A stretch of 11,271 bases of DNA from Lachnospiraceae bacterium (GTDB taxonomy: Bacteria > Bacillota > Clostridia > Lachnospirales > Lachnospiraceae). The DNA lies in contig JAFRCB010000184.1 of assembly GCA_017404585.1 (NCBI GenBank), positions 1 through 11,271 of the forward strand, in the 5' to 3' direction. Positions 1 through 4,408 of this stretch are shown in pieces (the stretch's first letter is position 1; each line of letters opens with the position of its first letter). The translations under genes were made by a program, and so were the position numbers. Below the pieces are notes generated by a model. It was not told where the DNA came from, made no database searches, and saw only the letters and a list, made by a program, of their open reading frames with translations.

Positions 1-54
1 TCAGGGACGGTTATTTTCACGTGGAAAAACCCACGGGAAAATAACCGTCCCTGA
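1..54. repeat. REP-like palindrome, copy 1
   Basis: A long inverted repeat. The outer arms TCAGGGACGGTTATTTTC and GAAAATAACCGTCCCTGA pair perfectly over 18 bp. An inner CGTGG/CCACG stem closes on an A-rich loop. It belongs to the same family as the hairpin at 3047-3094: the ninth arm base differs (A here, C there) and its partner changes with it (T here, G there), so pairing is kept. No T-run follows, so it is not a simple terminator. Together with the RAYT gene at 2166-2918 it is best read as a REP-type element. The window starts exactly at its edge, so the element may extend further left. Confidence 0.85.
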
Positions 55-62
55 TTCCCCCA

Positions 63-90
63 TTGCAGAAACAGATTTCTACGATATAAT
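63..90 (+). promoter_or_regulatory. Sigma-A-type promoter of the MBL-fold gene
   Basis: TTGCAG (63-68), a 16-nt spacer and a consensus TATAAT (85-90) stand about 85 nt upstream of the ATG at 176. The REP hairpin ends 9 nt before the -35 box. Assigned from consensus only. Confidence 0.6.
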
Positions 91-116
91 AATTACAAGA
101 ATAAACAATAAGATTT

Positions 117-154
117 CAGGTCGTGCCCGGCCGTGTTTGGGGCTAAGAGACCTG
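117..154 (+). promoter_or_regulatory. Stem-loop in the 5' leader of the MBL-fold gene
   Basis: CAGGTC (117-122) pairs with GACCTG (149-154), and an inner GCCC/GGGC pairing is possible. The structure ends just before the Shine-Dalgarno GGGGAGA near 160-166. It could modulate translation, but it matches no riboswitch class I recognise. Confidence 0.3.
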
Positions 155-175
155 CATTTGGGGAGAATAGACAAG

Positions 176-913
176 ATGAATAAGAAGAAGTTCAAGAAGG
201 CACTTCATTTTCTCGGAACAGGCGACGCGTTCTCGAGACACCCGAACAACGCATATTTCAGACCGGATGCGGAGACTCTGGTCTTCATAGATCTTGATGC
301 CAGGAATTTTATGCGCGCGAAGCGGGAGATAGAGCGAAAGGTTCCGAAGCGCATATATGTCCTGATCACACACATGCACAATGACCATGTGAGCGGAATC
401 CCGACTCTGGCGGAGTGGCTCAGATACAGATGCCCTGATTACAGCGACAGCCTGTTCATCTGTGCGCCGGAAATGATTCTCGTGTACATGGCAAAAGAGC
501 TCTTTGAGTATCGTAATCTGTCGGATGATATGGTCACATTTGTCACCACTGACGCAATGTGCCGTGAGGAAAAGTCCTGGCTGATTTCAGCGATTCCGAC
601 ATTTCATGTGGGAGAGCATTTTGAAGGGCTGTGCTATGGGTATCTGCTGTCAATCGGGTTCCTGCGTGTGCTTTACAGCGGGGATACGAGGACACTGGAT
701 CCGTTCCTTCCGGTCTCGTGCGACGAGTTCTACTGTGATATGTCCAATTTCAGCGGACCTGACAGACCCCATGTCTGCTGGGAGCTTGATGGGGAGGCCC
801 TCATAAAGAAGGCCGAGGACTGTGACGTGTATGTGATGCATATGAGCAGGGAAGTGCGTGAGGCTCTGAAGGAAGAAATCGAAGAGGCGGGGCTGTTTAT
901 TGCCAAGGCGTGA
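176..913 (+). CDS. MBL-fold metallohydrolase
   Basis: A 245-residue cytoplasmic protein of the metallo-beta-lactamase fold. The N-terminal strand FLGTGDAF (12-19) resembles the opening of RNase Z-like and related single-domain MBL proteins. The metal-binding motif is T-H66-x-H68-x-D70-H71; further ligands are H144 (PTFHVG), D170 (YSGDTR) and H222 (VMHMS). All expected dinuclear-zinc ligands are therefore present and it should be an active hydrolase. The substrate cannot be told from sequence; a phosphodiesterase or nuclease-like role is possible because of the RNase Z-like opening. The ATG at 176 is chosen because GGGGAGA lies about 10 nt upstream. A TTG at 137 would add 13 residues but has no good ribosome binding site. 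It is a single-gene unit followed by the ssrA promoter. No signal peptide or membrane segment is visible. Confidence 0.85.
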   Translation: MNKKKFKKALHFLGTGDAFSRHPNNAYFRPDAETLVFIDLDARNFMRAKREIERKVPKRIYVLITHMHNDHVSGIPTLAEWLRYRCPDYSDSLFICAPEMILVYMAKELFEYRNLSDDMVTFVTTDAMCREEKSWLISAIPTFHVGEHFEGLCYGYLLSIGFLRVLYSGDTRTLDPFLPVSCDEFYCDMSNFSGPDRPHVCWELDGEALIKKAEDCDVYVMHMSREVREALKEEIEEAGLFIAKA

Positions 914-955
914 TAGCCCACAATGCGGTGCTTCGAAAATTATATCTGCGGTTTA

Positions 956-984
956 TTGACCTGACCTGAGTTTTGTGGTTTAAT
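956..984 (+). promoter_or_regulatory. ssrA promoter
   Basis: TTGACC (956-961), a 17-nt spacer and TTTAAT (979-984). Spacing is ideal and both boxes are close to consensus, fitting a strongly expressed stable RNA. Transcription would begin near 991, leaving a short 5' extension of about 23 nt that RNase P would remove at 1014. Confidence 0.75.
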
Positions 985-1013
985 AGCAAATGAGTTCAGA
1001 CTCTTATTAACCA

Positions 1014-1355
1014 GGGCTTGTACTGGTTTCGACGGGGGTTTTGAAGTCGAGGAAGCCATCCGTGGCCCGGACCACGATAAAACCGGATTTTTAAAATTAA
1101 ACGCAGACAACGAGTTTGCAGTAGCTGCGTAATCGCAGCCGTCGGCCCGGGCGCACCCGTACGTTCGGTAACCAGCGTCATTATTACGGGAAACGATGCA
1201 GGCAAAGCTTTGAGTCTGTAGGCGTATTATGAAGCTACTGAATCCGGAAGGACGCTGCTCGCCGGCCGGATGAGGGAATGTAAAAGGAGTGGCTGTGATG
1301 GGAGATGCTTCGAGGGAGAGGCTTTCGGACGCGGGTTCGATTCCCGCCAGGTCCA
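1014..1355 (+). ncRNA. ssrA: Transfer-messenger RNA (tmRNA)
   Basis: One-piece tmRNA, about 342 nt, which rescues stalled ribosomes by trans-translation with SmpB and tags the nascent protein for degradation. The 5' portion has the hallmark GGTTTCGACGGGGG (1025-1038). The 3' portion has a T-arm GCGGGTTCGATTCCCGC (1331-1347). The ends were fixed by acceptor pairing: GGGCTTG (1014-1020) pairs with CAGGTCC (1348-1354), with two G-U wobbles, and A1355 is the discriminator. CCA is not encoded and must be added. The mRNA-like region encodes the tag at 1103-1132. It has its own promoter upstream and an intrinsic terminator directly downstream. The final 17 nt are part of a 76-bp direct repeat copied at 1508-1583. 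Confidence 0.95.
1103..1132 (+). other. tmRNA tag-peptide reading frame
   Basis: From a GCA resume codon (1103-1105) the frame reads ADNEFAVAA and stops at TAA (1130-1132). With the alanine carried by the tmRNA the tag would be A-ADNEFAVAA. It ends in the -AA expected for recognition by ClpXP-type proteases. The resume codon is inferred from the usual GCA position and the spacing after TTAAAC; the stop and C-terminus are clear. Confidence 0.8.
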
Positions 1356-1414
1356 TAAAAAGAACCATGCCGCGCAGGCGGCGTGGTTCTTTTTTGGTCT
1401 AGCGGGAATCGAAC
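1339..1414 (+). repeat. Direct repeat copy 1 (ssrA 3' tail plus terminator)
   Basis: A 76-bp segment comprising the last 17 nt of ssrA, the terminator hairpin and the following GGTCTAGCGGGAATCGAAC. It recurs at 1508-1583 with no difference that I can find, an offset of exactly 169 bp. Confidence 0.9.
1357..1395 (+). terminator. Intrinsic terminator of ssrA (copy 1)
   Basis: The stem AAAAAGAACCATGCCGC / GCGGCGTGGTTCTTTTT has one mismatch-type wobble and a GCAG loop, and runs into T1390-T1395. The opposite strand also ends in a T-run, so it could act in both directions. Confidence 0.9.
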
Positions 1415-1507
1415 AAGGAGGGAGCGAGCAAAGCGAGCGGAAGCGCAAAGGTCCTGTGGACCTTTGTGCGCCGACGTGGCCTGAAAGGCGGCGAGAGCCG
1501 CCGGCGG
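1415..1507. other. GC-rich hairpin-dense filler between the two ssrA-tail copies
   Basis: A 93-bp non-coding segment made almost wholly of inverted repeats. GCGCAAAGGTCC (1443-1454) pairs with GGACCTTTGTGCGC (1458-1471) apart from a 2-nt bulge. GGCGGC (1487-1492) pairs with GCCGCC (1497-1502). GGCGGGA (1503-1509) mirrors TCCCGCC (1511-1517) across the start of repeat copy 2. It begins with a near-repeat GAGCGAGCAAAGCGAGCGG. I recognise no RNA family and no convincing reading frame. Confidence 0.6.
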
Positions 1508-1583
1508 GATTCCCGCCAGGTCCATAAAAAGAACCATGCCGCGCAGGCGGCGTGGTTCTTTTTTGGTCTAGCGGGAATCGAAC
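1508..1583 (+). repeat. Direct repeat copy 2 (displaced ssrA 3' tail plus terminator)
   Basis: Second copy of 1339-1414. Only the 3' half of the T-arm, the acceptor strand and the terminator are present, so it cannot form a second tmRNA. It ends 4 bp before the stop codon of the convergent toxin gene. Confidence 0.9.
1526..1564. terminator. Duplicated bidirectional terminator
   Basis: Copy of the ssrA terminator hairpin, displaced by 169 bp. Read on the minus strand it also ends in a T-run (TTCTTTTTATGG), so it probably terminates the toxin-antitoxin transcript arriving from the right. Confidence 0.7.
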
Positions 1584-1587
1584 CCCT

Positions 1588-1860
1588 TCAGTAAGAATCA
1601 TATATGTCACGTCGGTGACCGATGTTGATCATGATAATGACAATATCCTCATCACGTATCTCACAGAGCAGGCGGTAATCACCGATTCTATACCTCCACT
1701 CACCGGACCTGTTTGAAGTGAGTCCTTTGCCGTACTGACGAGGATCCTCACAGTTCATCAAGTGCTTGTCAATCCAGACCTTTATAATTCTCTGCGTGTA
1801 TCTATCCAGTTTTTTAAAAGCCTTTTCAAACTTAGGAGTCGTTAGAATTCTGTATGTCAT
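1588..1860 (-). CDS. RelE/ParE-superfamily type II toxin
   Basis: A 90-residue basic protein opening with MTYRILTTPKFEKAFKKL and ending in the segment R-Y-R-I-G-D-Y-R-L-L followed by a C-terminal IGHRRDIYDSY. This is the normal pattern of the RelE/YoeB/ParE fold, with GxYR-LL and GHR-x-x-Y near the C-terminus. Members cleave ribosome-bound mRNA or, less often, poison gyrase; sequence alone does not decide which. The ATG at 1860 overlaps the antitoxin stop by 4 nt (ATGA), showing translational coupling and choosing this start over an in-frame one 18 nt upstream. Length is typical and it appears intact. It converges on ssrA and ends beside the duplicated ssrA tail. Confidence 0.88.
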   Translation of the reverse strand: MTYRILTTPKFEKAFKKLDRYTQRIIKVWIDKHLMNCEDPRQYGKGLTSNRSGEWRYRIGDYRLLCEIRDEDIVIIMINIGHRRDIYDSY

Positions 1861-2081
1861 AAACCGAGTTCTTCCCAAAGATCTTCCACCGGACGTGTTG
1901 TCAGAGTTCCGGATTCTTTATCCTGTTCATATTCGGCAAAGAGCTTTCTATCATACTCATCTTCTATTTTTTCGAGCATGGTTTTCCTGATAGCATCAGA
2001 TAATGAACAGTTATTTATGCGGGCAAATGCCTTGAAAGCTCTCAGCTCTTCTTCAGGCACACGTAAACTGATAGTAGGCAT
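1857..2081 (-). CDS. Ribbon-helix-helix antitoxin (RelB/DUF6290-like)
   Basis: A 74-residue acidic protein. The N-terminal strand PTISLRVPEEEL is followed by two helices (AFKAFARINNCSLSDAIRK), the pattern of a ribbon-helix-helix DNA-binding domain. The acidic C-terminal tail (about residues 45-74) would wrap the toxin. Start ATG at 2081 has GGAGGTGG (2088-2095 on the complement) about 6 nt upstream; a longer frame to 2135 would run through the operator palindrome and is rejected. It is first in a two-gene operon and overlaps the toxin start by 4 nt. The 32-bp palindrome over the promoter is the expected autoregulatory operator. Confidence 0.88.
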   Translation of the reverse strand: MPTISLRVPEEELRAFKAFARINNCSLSDAIRKTMLEKIEDEYDRKLFAEYEQDKESGTLTTRPVEDLWEELGL

Positions 2082-2091
2082 CTTTAACCAC

Positions 2092-2123
2092 CTCCATTGT
2101 AATACAATTGTATTACAATGGAG
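2092..2123. promoter_or_regulatory. Perfect 32-bp palindromic operator of the toxin-antitoxin operon
   Basis: Each half is CTCCATTGTAATACAA, and the two halves are exact reverse complements with no spacer. It covers the -10 box and most of the promoter spacer, and it touches the ribosome binding site. Binding by the antitoxin dimer or the toxin-antitoxin complex would block transcription. The binder is inferred from family habit. Confidence 0.8.
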
Positions 2124-2135
2124 AAAAATAGTCAA
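2107..2135 (-). promoter_or_regulatory. Promoter of the toxin-antitoxin operon
   Basis: On the minus strand TTGACT (2135-2130), a 17-nt spacer and TACAAT (2112-2107). Both boxes are near consensus with ideal spacing. The predicted start near 2100 gives a leader of about 20 nt before the antitoxin ATG. Confidence 0.75.
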
Positions 2136-2165
2136 CTCCTTTATCTTTTTACGTCACTATTTGCA

Positions 2166-2918
2166 TCATCGCAGACCTCTGATTCTGTCGAGTCTGTACA
2201 TGCTGATACCGAGTGCATTTGCAATTTGCCGATATTTGCATCCTCTTTTGTTCATTATCTTTACATTTTTCAGCATTGTAGCACCATCCAATTGTAGAAA
2301 CAATTCAGCGCTCTGAGTGCCGCTCACCTCTTTCATTATTTGTACGACCTCTTTTTCGGGAACATGTCCGCCCTCGATTTCTTCGGTCTCCTCATCATTG
2401 ACAGCTTTATTAACATACTCAAACACATACTCAATTTCCGCGATTTTTTTCACCAGGGTGCTGTCCGTGAAACCATCGTTGGTCCCGAGCGAGCGATAAT
2501 TGCTCCATTGGTAATCTGAGGCGTGTGAACATATCCCGGCTTTGACCGGATTCTGCAAAATGTAGCGGACGACTCTGAGGTACCCGCCTTCATTTTCAAC
2601 TGGAATGCTTCGGTATCGCCCCTGAAATAGGTGGCCTACTCGTTCGTACTTCTTATTGAAATAGAAGACATAGCTAACTGCAAATCGCTTCACGGTCTCA
2701 CCGAGCGGTTCGTTTCCTTTTTGTATCAGCAAATGTACGTGGTTATTCATCAAGCAATACACATGCAAGATTGCTCCGGACTTCTCCAGAGCGTTCATGA
2801 CACATCGCAGGAATTTTCTTCGATCGGAATTTTCAAGAAAAATGTTCTGCTTATTTACTCCACGCAACATAATATGTTCGATGCCAGTACAACTCCTGAT
2901 TCTTGGGGGTCTTGGCAT
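2166..2918 (-). CDS. REP-associated tyrosine transposase (RAYT, Y1/IS200-like)
   Basis: A 250-residue HUH-superfamily single-strand transposase relative. It opens with MPRPPRIRS and H-I-M-L-R-G (15-20), carries the HUH metal motif H60-V-H62 in MNNHVHLLI, then FYFNKKYERVGHLFQGRY (85-102) and RYILQNPVKAG (118-128). Y119 in that last block is the most likely catalytic tyrosine by family pattern. Residues about 180-250 form a C-terminal extension with a helix-turn-helix look (KYRQIANALGISMYRLDRI). RAYTs process REP palindromes and are usually single-copy, domesticated genes; REP hairpins sit at 1-54 and 3047-3094. AGGAGGT about 6 nt before the ATG at 2918 fixes the start over an upstream in-frame ATG at 2966. 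It appears intact. There is no terminator before the antitoxin promoter, so some read-through is possible. Confidence 0.9.
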   Translation of the reverse strand: MPRPPRIRSCTGIEHIMLRGVNKQNIFLENSDRRKFLRCVMNALEKSGAILHVYCLMNNHVHLLIQKGNEPLGETVKRFAVSYVFYFNKKYERVGHLFQGRYRSIPVENEGGYLRVVRYILQNPVKAGICSHASDYQWSNYRSLGTNDGFTDSTLVKKIAEIEYVFEYVNKAVNDEETEEIEGGHVPEKEVVQIMKEVSGTQSAELFLQLDGATMLKNVKIMNKRGCKYRQIANALGISMYRLDRIRGLR

Positions 2919-3046
2919 AAAAACACCTCCTTTCACAAAAGAGCTCGTCTCTATGCCTTTATGCATAAAAATGGCATGAATGAGCTGCTGACTTATTTAC
3001 GATAACAATCAATCCATCGTATATGCAAGCTCTTTTTCACGCGTTA

Positions 3047-3094
3047 GGGACGGTTCTTTTCACGTGGGATTTCCCGCGTGAAAAGAACCGTCCC
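3047..3094. repeat. REP-like palindrome, copy 2
   Basis: GGGACGGTTCTTTTCACG pairs with CGTGAAAAGAACCGTCCC, with an inner GGG/CCC stem and an ATTT loop. Same family as 1-54, with a compensatory C-G for A-T change in the arms. It stands between the start of the RAYT gene and the stop of the PepSY gene, 10 bp from the latter. There is no T-run, so any termination effect on the PepSY transcript would be secondary. Confidence 0.88.
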
Positions 3095-3104
3095 CAATTC
3101 GTCA

Positions 3105-3746
3105 TCAGTCATCGATATCTACATCAAACTCGTAAATCTGTCCGGTGACTGGATCAATATCATAGTTGTATTCTTTGGCTCCGACATGGAACTCAACGTC
3201 AAATATCGTTTTGCCCAGATCGTCATCAAAATCGAGGTGAACATTTTTGCGTGTGACATCGTTCTTTGCAACACCTGCATGCTTAAGCGCAATGTCGAGG
3301 GCGCCTTCTACGTTTAGGCCGGCCGCCTTTGCAGCATCCTGGTTCTTCATGCTCTCCTTGATGGCCTTCATCTCCGCGTAATCTTCCGCATCCATCCGTT
3401 CGCGCTCTGCCTTGATGACCGCACCCGTAGCGGCATCAATATCATACTCAAAATCCTTATCCGCAGCGAAGAAATCCACGTCATATTTCAAAATGCCTCT
3501 GTCATCGTCCATGTCCAGAGCAGCCTTTCTAAGCACAACGTCCTTCTCCTTAAGTCCTGCGTGTGCAAATGCAGCCGCCTTCGCATCCTCGACAGAAATC
3601 TGTCCGGCTTTCATCGCGGATTCTGTCTGGATCGTCTGTGCTGATTTCGCAGCCGGTGCGTTGGCAGCGCTTACCGCTACCGGGCTGAACATTGTTGCTG
3701 CAACTGTGAGTGCAATAATACCTGTCATTAAATTAAATTTTCTCAT
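3105..3746 (-). CDS. Secreted protein with two PepSY domains
   Basis: A 213-residue exported acidic protein. Residues 1-27 are a classical signal peptide: MRKFN, a hydrophobic core, then VSA before the likely cleavage site. There is no lipobox cysteine, so it should be released or loosely cell-associated. Two PepSY units follow, about 48-113 and 142-211, each with a helix (VEDAKAAAFAHAG; VEGALDIALKHAG), a strand (YDVDFFAADKDFEYDID; FDVEFHVGAKEYNYDID) and a closing TGAVI or TGQIY turn. PepSY domains are known as propeptide-type protease-inhibitory or envelope sensory modules; no protease is adjacent, so the partner is unknown. The ATG at 3746 has GGAG about 8 nt upstream. It lies 103 nt downstream of the SH3b gene on the same strand, and the gap has room for a separate promoter. 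Confidence 0.88.
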   Translation of the reverse strand: MRKFNLMTGIIALTVAATMFSPVAVSAANAPAAKSAQTIQTESAMKAGQISVEDAKAAAFAHAGLKEKDVVLRKAALDMDDDRGILKYDVDFFAADKDFEYDIDAATGAVIKAERERMDAEDYAEMKAIKESMKNQDAAKAAGLNVEGALDIALKHAGVAKNDVTRKNVHLDFDDDLGKTIFDVEFHVGAKEYNYDIDPVTGQIYEFDVDIDD

Positions 3747-3849
3747 TATTTTTTCTCCTTTTTATTCTGATATTTGTATGTATTCATGTCGGCTCAAAAG
3801 GCGGACACGTGTAATTGTCATTTGTTAATATATTAAGTAGTTTTGTTAT

Positions 3850-4119
3850 TTAGAAACCAATCAGGCTGCCTGAGATCCAGCCGCCGAAGTCCTCGGCACC
3901 GATCACATACACTTCATACCATGTGTAACCGTCCTTGGTCACCTTTCTGCCGGTTGTTCCTACCCAGTCACCGTTATCGAGTTTGCATTTGATAGGCGCA
4001 TCCAGGCCCGGTTTCGTTCTGAGGTTGGCATAGGGAACAGAAGGGTTCTTGACCTGTACGTCCTTGCCGCCTGCTACGTTCTCGAGTTCCTCAAAATTAA
4101 TTTTGTTCATTTTTGTCAT
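3850..4119 (-). CDS. SH3b-domain mini-protein with double-glycine secretion leader
   Basis: An 89-residue protein in two parts. Residues 1-18 (MTKMNKINFEELENVAGG) match the leader consensus of class II bacteriocins and other substrates of C39-peptidase ABC exporters, with cleavage expected after GG. The remaining 71 residues read as a bacterial SH3 domain: YANLRTKPG, KCKLDNGDWVGTTG, YTWYEVYV and FGGWISGSLIGF match the usual LNVRSGP, LKKGTxV, WYKV and GWVHSxYL elements. Such domains bind peptidoglycan cross-bridges or proteins. There is no Sec signal peptide and no lanthipeptide-type modification gene nearby. The ATG at 4119 is chosen because AAGGAG lies about 8 nt upstream; an ATG at 4137 would put that site inside the gene. 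No C39 transporter lies in this window, so export depends on one elsewhere. Function is unknown: it could be a bacteriocin-like, wall-binding or signalling protein. Confidence 0.8.
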   Translation of the reverse strand: MTKMNKINFEELENVAGGKDVQVKNPSVPYANLRTKPGLDAPIKCKLDNGDWVGTTGRKVTKDGYTWYEVYVIGAEDFGGWISGSLIGF

Positions 4120-4170
4120 GGTTTTAATCTCCTTCATTTATCAATAATTTTGTGTGATTTTCTTTTTTAG

Positions 4171-4188
4171 CGGGCTTCCTTTGGCCCG
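4171..4188 (-). promoter_or_regulatory. Stem-loop at the likely 5' end of the SH3b transcript
   Basis: CGGGC (4171-4175) and GCCCG (4184-4188) form a short stem with an 8-nt loop. A candidate -10 TATATT lies on the minus strand at 4200-4195, so transcription would start at or just before this stem. It may stabilise the 5' end. No convincing -35 box is present at the usual distance. Confidence 0.3.
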
Positions 4189-4240
4189 TACATTAATATA
4201 TACGAGAGACCTCTTGAGGGGGCTAAAAGAATTTGCCAAA

Positions 4241-4271
4241 GTTAATTAGAGTTTATTAGAGGTTTAATAGA
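4241..4271 (-). promoter_or_regulatory. Three tandem 10-11-bp repeats upstream of the SH3b gene
   Basis: On the plus strand GTTAATTAGA (4241-4250), GTTTATTAGA (4251-4260) and GGTTTAATAGA (4261-4271); on the minus strand the unit is TCTAWTAAAC. The period is about one helical turn, so a regulator would see all copies on one DNA face. They lie about 40 bp upstream of a candidate TATATT (4200-4195) that lacks a good -35 box, as expected of an activator-dependent promoter. The regulator is unknown. Confidence 0.5.
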
Positions 4272-4302
4272 ACAAAATATGAGCAGATGAAAAGAGAAAC
4301 AC

Positions 4303-4349
4303 AACAAAAATAGGGCGGCGTGACGACCGGCGTGGCGCCGCACCGCCCC
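4303..4349 (-). terminator. Intrinsic terminator after the ABC permease gene
   Basis: On the minus strand a GC-rich stem, GGGCGGTG with CACGCCGCCC plus an inner GGCGCC-centred stem, is followed by TATTTTTGTTGT. It lies about 60 nt beyond the permease stop. The stem has bulges, so the exact fold is uncertain. Confidence 0.65.
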
Positions 4350-4408
4350 ATAAAAACAGCAGATCAAAGAAGAAGGCTGCCAACATGAGAAGGAACCCGA
4401 CCCGCAGG

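Noticed and set aside
1339..1583. A true attL/attR pair with a resident integrated element
   Set aside because: The repeat pattern fits, but only 93 bp of non-coding DNA lies between the copies and no integrase is in the window. It is kept as a finding about a possible scar, not called as attachment sites.
940..1610. Minus-strand reading frames across ssrA and its tail, with the recurring start MVLFMDLAGIEPAS
   Set aside because: They are the antisense of the tmRNA T-arm and terminator. The identical openings in two frames come from the 76-bp direct repeat. No ribosome binding sites fit, and the frames overlap a certain RNA gene.
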